Source: Syntrophomonas sp. (GTDB lineage: Bacteria > Bacillota > Syntrophomonadia > Syntrophomonadales > Syntrophomonadaceae). From it: a stretch of 10,090 bases of DNA. Every line of letters starts with the position of its first letter. The first letter of the stretch is position 1. Positions 5,594 to 10,090 of the stretch are shown in pieces. The DNA lies in contig DLUN01000196.1 in assembly GCA_003444615.1 (NCBI GenBank), forward strand, positions 1 to 10,090, read 5' to 3'. The notes below the pieces were generated by a model. That model had not been told where the DNA came from. It did not search any database and saw only the letters and a program-made list of their open reading frames with translations. A program made the translations under genes and the position numbers.

Positions 5594-6892
5594 GTGGGAG
5601 CCCCCATAATGGAAGTAATTAAAGCCAGTATAGCAGATGCAGTGGGACTGGAGCCGGGAGACACCCTACTCAGCATCAATGGACAGCCTGTGGAGGACCT
5701 TCTCGATTATCAATTCTATTCTCAGGATGATAATATAACTCTGGTAATTGAGAAAAAAAACGGTGAAACCTGGTCGGTGGATATAGAAAAGGACTTTGAT
5801 GATGAACTGGGCTTATTGTTCGAAGGTGTAGTTTTTGACCGGATCAGGTTATGCCGTAATCGCTGTATGTTTTGTTTTATCGATCAAATGCCTCCTGCAA
5901 TGCGGGAGACTCTTTATGTTAAAGATGATGACTACCGCTACTCCTTTCTGTTTGGCAATTATATAACTCTTACTAATTTATCAGATGATGATTGGAATAA
6001 ATTAGAGAGTATGCGGCTCAGCCCTTTATATGTATCAGTTCATACTACCTCTGGCCCATTAAGACAGCAGATGATGAAAAACCCCCGAGCCGCCCATATC
6101 ATGGAAGATTTGCAGCGCCTTAAACAGGCCGGCATCCAAGTTCATACCCAGATTGTACTCTGCCCCGATCTGAATGATGGTCAGGAACTGGTGAAATCCA
6201 TTAATGAATTGGCTGATCTTTACCCATCAGTACAATCGGTAGGTATAGTGCCGGTAGGGCTGACCGGACATAGGGATAAACTACCACATTTGCGAACCTT
6301 TACTGCCCAAGAAGCCCGGGAATTAATTGAAGAGGTCAATCAGTGGAGGAATACTTTTCGTTCTAGATTTGGCATAGGCTTTGTCTACCTGGCCGATGAG
6401 TTCTACGTGAAAGCTGGTATTCCAGTTCCACCAGCTGACTATTATGATGATTACAGCCAGATTGAAAATGGTATTGGCTTGATTCGTTTGTTTATGGATG
6501 ACTGGCAGGAGATAAAAAGGGATTTGCCGAATCAGATTGATCCAGTTCAGGTATTCCTTATTACCGGTGAATCAGCCAGAACGGTAATGCAAACCGTTGC
6601 TGAGGATTTGAACCGGGTTAAAGGTTTGGGGGTTGAGGTTATTGTCGTACCCAATCAATACTTTGGTGGCGGTGTAACTGTAACCGGACTGTTGACCGGG
6701 ACAGATATTATAAATTGCCTGCAGGACAATTATCGTGGTAAAAAAGTAGTAATTCCGGAAGTATTGCTGCAAGAAGGCAGTACCATGCTGCTGGACAATA
6801 TTACCCTGGAAGAGATTGCTTCTCGAACGGGAGTGGTCATTCGGACCACCGATGGCAGTGCCCGTTCCTTAGTGGAAGCAGTTTTATACTGA
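5594..6892 (+). CDS. PDZ-like / radical SAM / DUF512 protein (TIGR03279-type)
   Basis: A 432-residue protein (from GTG 5594) with three parts. Residues about 5-75 form a PDZ-like domain (GLEPGDTLLSING). A radical-SAM domain follows, with the cluster motif C87-x3-C91-x2-C94 (CRNRCMFC) that binds a [4Fe-4S] cluster and SAM. Further motifs are VHTQIVLCPDLNDG (about 183-196), GIVPVGLTGHR (about 217-227) and ADEFY (about 267-271). The C-terminal DUF512 domain carries PNQYFGGGVTVTGLLTG (about 353-369). No second cysteine cluster is visible. The substrate is unknown; the family is widely conserved in Clostridia and often lies next to der, as here. ATG 5567 would add 9 residues, but the GTG has the better ribosome binding site and gives the usual family N-terminus. 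The 89 bases upstream show no clear promoter. Confidence 0.91.
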   Translation: MGAPIMEVIKASIADAVGLEPGDTLLSINGQPVEDLLDYQFYSQDDNITLVIEKKNGETWSVDIEKDFDDELGLLFEGVVFDRIRLCRNRCMFCFIDQMPPAMRETLYVKDDDYRYSFLFGNYITLTNLSDDDWNKLESMRLSPLYVSVHTTSGPLRQQMMKNPRAAHIMEDLQRLKQAGIQVHTQIVLCPDLNDGQELVKSINELADLYPSVQSVGIVPVGLTGHRDKLPHLRTFTAQEARELIEEVNQWRNTFRSRFGIGFVYLADEFYVKAGIPVPPADYYDDYSQIENGIGLIRLFMDDWQEIKRDLPNQIDPVQVFLITGESARTVMQTVAEDLNRVKGLGVEVIVVPNQYFGGGVTVTGLLTGTDIINCLQDNYRGKKVVIPEVLLQEGSTMLLDNITLEEIASRTGVVIRTTDGSARSLVEAVLY

Positions 6893-6899
6893 TGTTTAT

Positions 6900-6904
6900 G
6901 GAGG
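6900..6904 (+). promoter_or_regulatory. Ribosome binding site that decides the der start
   Basis: GGAGG is followed immediately by ATG 6905 (no spacer) and after 6 bases by ATG 6911. The spacing selects 6911, whose product begins MAKPVVAIVG as usual for Der. Confidence 0.75.
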
Positions 6905-6910
6905 ATGGAC

Positions 6911-8236
6911 ATGGCTAAACCTGTGGTTGCCATAGTAGGACGCCCCAACGTGGGGAAATCAACTTTATTTAACCGTCTGGCCGGAGCCCGTAAAGCTATT
7001 GTGGAGGACATTCCTGGGGTTACCAGAGATCGCCTTTATGATAGTACCGATTGGGCTGGGCGGGAATTTATTATCATTGATACCGGAGGAATACGCTTTG
7101 ATGAAGAAGACTTATTTGCCCGGGAAGTTAAGCTCCAGGCTGAATTAGCCATCGAGGAAGCCGATGTAATCATTTTTGTGGTGGATACCAAAGACGGCAT
7201 TACTCATGAAGATGAGCAGGTGGCTGAACTGCTGAGAAAGTCTAATCGTCCAGTTGTTCTTGCTGCTAATAAGGTTGAAAACTTTCACAAGCAGCTGGAA
7301 TACTATGAATTTTATAATCTGGGATTGGGAGACCCCATCCCCATTTCCGCTATGCATGGTATGAATACCGATGAACTTTTAGATGCGGTAATAAGCAAGT
7401 TCGGTCCCCCTTCTCAGTATGCTGAGGACCCCGATGCGGTTAAAATAGCCATAGTAGGGCGTCCTAATGTCGGCAAATCGTCATTGGTAAATGCCTTGCT
7501 GGGAGAAGAACGAGTAATCGTCAGTGATGTACCAGGGACCACCCGGGATGCTATCGATACTCCCTTTCGCTATAATGGCAAAGACTATATTCTCATAGAT
7601 ACCGCTGGTATCCGTAAAAAATCACGCATTAAGGAAACCACGGAAAAATATAGTGTAATAAGAGCCCTGCGCAGTGTGGACCGGGCAGATGTGGTATTGA
7701 TTATGCTTAATGCTGTCGATGGAGTGACAGAACAGGATCAGCGTATAGCCGGCTATGTGCATGAACAGAACAAAGCTAATATAATTGTGGTAAACAAGTG
7801 GGATCTGATAGAAAAGACCGGCAGCACCATGAATAAATTTGATAAAGATATTCGCGAGGAATTGAAATTTTTATCCTATGCACCACTGCTGTATATTTCC
7901 GCCCTAACCCGCAAACGCATTTTTCAGGTCCTGGATATTGCGGATTTTGTAGTAGAGCAGCATAATCGAAGAATACCCACTGCTGAAATTAACCGGGTAC
8001 TTAAGGAGGCTATGATGTTAAATCCTCTTCCCGGCGGCGGAGGAAAACGGATTAAAATATATTATGGTACTCAGGTACGCACCGCACCGCCAACTTTTGT
8101 TTTGTTTTCCAATAATCCAGACATGATTCACTTTTCCTACCTTCGCTACCTGGAAAACAGGCTGCGTCAGAATTTTGGATTTGAAGGTACACCTATTCGC
8201 TTGCTGGTGAGAGCTCGCAGCAGCCAGGAACAATAA
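6911..8236 (+). CDS. der: Ribosome-assembly GTPase Der (EngA)
   Basis: Der is an essential double-GTPase that binds the maturing 50S subunit in the cytoplasm. At 441 residues it is of normal length. The first G domain has GRPNVGKST (10-18), PGVTRDR (36-42) and DTGG (57-60); its guanine-recognition motif reads NKVE (120-123), not the textbook NKxD. The second G domain has GRPNVGKSS (183-191), PGTTRDA, DTAG (230-233) and NKWD (295-298). A KH-like domain (about 350-441) completes it, including NPLPGGGGKRIKIYYGTQV and the typical PTFVLFSNNP. It starts 18 bases after the radical-SAM gene's stop and ends 15 bases before plsY, so all three are likely co-transcribed. The Asp-to-Glu change is conservative and may be a lineage trait. 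Confidence 0.97.
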   Translation: MAKPVVAIVGRPNVGKSTLFNRLAGARKAIVEDIPGVTRDRLYDSTDWAGREFIIIDTGGIRFDEEDLFAREVKLQAELAIEEADVIIFVVDTKDGITHEDEQVAELLRKSNRPVVLAANKVENFHKQLEYYEFYNLGLGDPIPISAMHGMNTDELLDAVISKFGPPSQYAEDPDAVKIAIVGRPNVGKSSLVNALLGEERVIVSDVPGTTRDAIDTPFRYNGKDYILIDTAGIRKKSRIKETTEKYSVIRALRSVDRADVVLIMLNAVDGVTEQDQRIAGYVHEQNKANIIVVNKWDLIEKTGSTMNKFDKDIREELKFLSYAPLLYISALTRKRIFQVLDIADFVVEQHNRRIPTAEINRVLKEAMMLNPLPGGGGKRIKIYYGTQVRTAPPTFVLFSNNPDMIHFSYLRYLENRLRQNFGFEGTPIRLLVRARSSQEQ

Positions 8237-8251
8237 CGTGGGGGGATTATT

Positions 8252-8836
8252 GTGTACGGTTTAATTTTAGTTGTTCTATGCTATTTCATTGGAGCCATTC
8301 CTTTTTCTTATTTGGTTTCCTTATTAAAAGGAGTCGATATACGCACCCGGGGAAGTGGAAATGTCGGAGCCACCAATGTTCTCCGTGCGCTGGGGCCAGT
8401 TGCAGCTGCTGCCGCCTTAGCAGCTGATTTATTAAAAGGAGTCGCAGCAGCCTGGATCGGTACTATGGCTGGCGGAGAGTGGCTGGTGGTTGGCTGTGCT
8501 TTTGCAGCAGTTGTAGGGCACTGTTATCCAATTTTCTTACGCTTCAAGGGAGGCAAAGGTGTAGCAACTTCTGCAGGTATCATTCTTTATTTAATGCCCC
8601 GGGAATTGTTAATAATGCTGGTGGTTTTTTTAGTAGTAGTCGCCTTGTTGCGCTATGTTTCACTGGGATCAATTACCGTGGCTGTATTGTTGCCGGTTTT
8701 AGCCCTGGCCATGAAAGAACCTTTTGAACTATTGATATTATGCTTATTGATGGCCGCCTTAGTGGTCTACCGTCATCGAGAAAACATTCAACGGTTGCGC
8801 AGTGGCACAGAACCTAAGCTAGGATCCCGTGCTTAA
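8252..8836 (+). CDS. plsY: Acyl-phosphate:glycerol-3-phosphate acyltransferase PlsY
   Basis: PlsY is a membrane enzyme that moves an acyl group from acyl-phosphate to the sn-1 position of glycerol-3-phosphate, giving lysophosphatidic acid. The 194-residue protein has the family length, several membrane segments and the three conserved motifs: GSGNVGATN (34-42), GHCYPIFLRFKGGKGVAT (89-106) and YRHRENIQRL (173-182). The start is GTG 8252, preceded by GGGGGG at 8240-8245 with 6 bases spacing. Its substrate is the product of GpsA, encoded 23 bases downstream. Confidence 0.96.
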   Translation: MYGLILVVLCYFIGAIPFSYLVSLLKGVDIRTRGSGNVGATNVLRALGPVAAAAALAADLLKGVAAAWIGTMAGGEWLVVGCAFAAVVGHCYPIFLRFKGGKGVATSAGIILYLMPRELLIMLVVFLVVVALLRYVSLGSITVAVLLPVLALAMKEPFELLILCLLMAALVVYRHRENIQRLRSGTEPKLGSRA

Positions 8837-8859
8837 GCATACTATTTGTGGAGGTTTAT

Positions 8860-9879
8860 ATGCATCCAGTTTGTATTCTAGGAGCAGGGAGTTGGGGAAC
8901 AGCTCAAGCTATTTTACTGAGTTTAAGCGGTCACAAGGTTACTATGTGGGGCCGGGAACAAGATGGTATTTCTCAAATGAAGTTAACGGGTGAAAACCGG
9001 CAATACTTGCCAGGTGTGGCCATCCCTAAATCGGTACATATTACCAGCGACATTTATGAAGCGGTGAAGCCGGCTAAGATGATTATACTGGCTGTACCTG
9101 CCCAGACAGTCAGGCAGGTGCTAACCAGCATTGCCCCTATAATACCTGCTGGTGCCCTCATAATAAACACCTCTAAGGGTTTGGAAATAGAAAAAGGAAT
9201 GCGCATGAGTCAGGTGACTGCTGATGTTTTGGGCCAGGATATCTTAAAAAGGTATGCGGTTTTGTCTGGACCCAGTCATGCTGAGGAAGTAGCCCGTAAG
9301 GTTCCTACGGTTGTTACGGCGGCTTCAATCAACTTAAAAACTGCCCATCAGGTACAGGATCTTTATATGACTTCCTGGTTTAGAGTGTACACCAACCCCG
9401 ACGTTGCCGGGGTCGAGCTAGGGGGGGCCTTGAAGAACATTGTCGCCATTGCTGCTGGCATAATTCGCGGGCTTGGTTATGGTGACAACACCCTGGCAGC
9501 CCTCATTACCCGCGGCTTAACAGAAATGACTCGTTTGGGAGTGGCTATGGGAGGAGATTTTCGTACCTTTGCTGGATTGAGTGGTTTAGGTGATTTGGTA
9601 GTTACTTGTGGAAGCATCCACTCCCGCAACCAACGGGCTGGAATGATGATAGGACAGGGATTAACCCTGGCAGAGACCCTTGATAAAATTGGTATGGTGG
9701 TGGAAGGAGTATATACTTCCAAGATAGCTCATAAATTAGCAGAGTCATTTCAGGTTGATATGCCTATTGCCAGAGCTTGTTATCGAATACTGCACGAACA
9801 GGTTAATCCCCGTGATGAAGTGGACCGGTTAATGAAACGGGGCAAGAAGCATGAGATAGAAGACCTTGTTCAACCCTAG
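8860..9879 (+). CDS. gpsA: NAD(P)-dependent glycerol-3-phosphate dehydrogenase GpsA
   Basis: GpsA reduces dihydroxyacetone phosphate to sn-glycerol-3-phosphate, the backbone for phospholipids. The 339-residue protein starts with a Rossmann nucleotide-binding loop GAGSWG (8-13). It then shows NTSKGLE (about 103-109), LSGPSHAEEV (135-144), the catalytic lysine region GALKNIVAIAAG (189-200), GLGDLVVTCGS (242-252) and SRNQRAG (about 255-261). ATG 8860 is preferred because GGAGG (8850-8854) lies 5 bases upstream; GTG 8848 would overlap that site and add four non-family residues. It is the last gene before a strong terminator. The plsY-gpsA order couples the production and first acylation of glycerol-3-phosphate. 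Confidence 0.97.
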   Translation: MHPVCILGAGSWGTAQAILLSLSGHKVTMWGREQDGISQMKLTGENRQYLPGVAIPKSVHITSDIYEAVKPAKMIILAVPAQTVRQVLTSIAPIIPAGALIINTSKGLEIEKGMRMSQVTADVLGQDILKRYAVLSGPSHAEEVARKVPTVVTAASINLKTAHQVQDLYMTSWFRVYTNPDVAGVELGGALKNIVAIAAGIIRGLGYGDNTLAALITRGLTEMTRLGVAMGGDFRTFAGLSGLGDLVVTCGSIHSRNQRAGMMIGQGLTLAETLDKIGMVVEGVYTSKIAHKLAESFQVDMPIARACYRILHEQVNPRDEVDRLMKRGKKHEIEDLVQP

Positions 9880-9891
9880 TGTTAGCCAAAT

Positions 9892-9920
9892 AAAGTGTGA
9901 TAGAAGTTCACACTTTTTTT
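9892..9920 (+). terminator. Rho-independent terminator after gpsA
   Basis: AAAGTGTGA (9892-9900) pairs perfectly with TCACACTTT (9908-9916) across a 7-base loop, and the 3' arm merges into a T-run to 9920. It starts 12 bases after the gpsA stop and separates the preceding operon from spoIVA. Confidence 0.88.
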
Positions 9921-9929
9921 GTTTTCTGG

Positions 9930-9958
9930 TTATATTACCGAATATTGATAAATATATT
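9930..9958 (+). promoter_or_regulatory. Possible sigma-E-type promoter for spoIVA
   Basis: TTATATT (9930-9936) resembles the sigma-E -35 element. After a 14-base spacer AATATATT (9951-9958) matches 5 of 8 positions of the -10 consensus CATACAMT. In Bacillus subtilis spoIVA is transcribed by sigma-E, and a separate promoter is expected here because a terminator lies directly upstream. The region is AT-rich, so the match could be chance. The remaining leader (about 9960-10048) shows no other clear signal. Confidence 0.35.
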
Positions 9959-10030
9959 TGTACTGTTAAACGTTAAGGAGTAAAAGGGTATCCGTATCGG
10001 AGGGAGGGTGCCTTTGTAAAGTCTAATCCA

Positions 10031-10038
10031 AGGGAGGG
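10031..10038 (+). promoter_or_regulatory. Ribosome binding site of spoIVA
   Basis: AGGGAGGG lies about 10 bases before GTG 10049. A stop codon (TGA 10043-10045) lies just upstream in frame, so GTG 10049 is the only sensible start. The ATG at 10042 is in another frame and stops after five codons. Confidence 0.75.
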
Positions 10039-10048
10039 AAAATGAGAA

Positions 10049-10090
10049 GTGGAAGGTAACAACATCTTACAGGATATCGCTGAACGCACA
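10049..10090 (+). CDS. spoIVA: Stage IV sporulation protein A, first 14 codons only
   Basis: SpoIVA is an ATPase that polymerises on the forespore surface and forms the base on which the spore coat is built. Only MEGNNILQDIAERT is visible before the window ends, but it matches the highly conserved SpoIVA N-terminus (B. subtilis begins MEK..IFKDIAERT). The Walker A loop that normally follows lies outside the window. Location next to gpsA, plsY and der agrees with the gene order of many Firmicutes. The start is GTG. The call rests on a short match plus synteny. Confidence 0.85.
   Translation, partial: MEGNNILQDIAERT

Noticed and set aside
6730..7011. Minus-strand frame across the radical-SAM/der junction
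   Set aside because: It lies opposite the conserved Der G1 motif and the intergenic ribosome binding site; nothing supports expression.
1..10090. CRISPR array, tRNA, rRNA, insertion sequence or phage genes
   Set aside because: None was seen; there are no regularly spaced repeats, and the coding density is filled by chromosomal housekeeping and sporulation genes.

Overview
The window is the left end of an assembled contig from an anaerobic, endospore-forming member of the Firmicutes. Class Clostridia is the best fit, and the gene set resembles Syntrophomonas/Pelotomaculum-type organisms; that placement is from memory of gene order, not from a search. The first 19 bases are an exact Tn5/Nextera mosaic-end adapter left in the assembly, so genuine sequence starts at about base 20 and the first gene is cut. 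All convincing genes lie on the + strand and are tightly packed, often overlapping by 1-11 bases.

Layout. (1) 21-1513: the 3' part of mobA (molybdenum cofactor guanylyltransferase), then fni (type 2 isopentenyl-diphosphate isomerase). The conserved N-terminus of fni can only be encoded if translation starts at an ATT codon overlapping the mobA stop. (2) 1514-1683: a gene-free gap with two adjacent hairpin terminators that end the mobA-fni unit. (3) 1684-5504: a sporulation-associated block: a DUF1614-type membrane protein, a SpoIIP-like cell-wall amidase with membrane segments at both ends, a YIEGIA-family membrane protein with its small partner (the 'capping complex subunit'), and two divergent DUF3189 proteins in tandem. 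(4) 5594-9879: a PDZ/radical-SAM/DUF512 protein, the ribosome-assembly GTPase gene der, and two glycerophospholipid genes, plsY and gpsA, followed by a terminator. (5) 9880-10090: a leader with a weak sigma-E-like promoter and the first 14 codons of spoIVA, the spore-coat basement-layer ATPase.

Functional reading. Region 3 and spoIVA point to endospore morphogenesis. der, plsY and gpsA are housekeeping genes for ribosome assembly and membrane lipid synthesis, and they sit beside spoIVA in many Firmicutes. gpsA makes sn-glycerol-3-phosphate and plsY acylates it, so they form two consecutive steps of one pathway. No terminator is visible between 1684 and 9879, so one long transcript, possibly with internal promoters, is plausible. 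The least understood parts are the YIEGIA pair, the DUF3189 pair and the radical-SAM protein. No mobile element, CRISPR array, tRNA or rRNA was seen.
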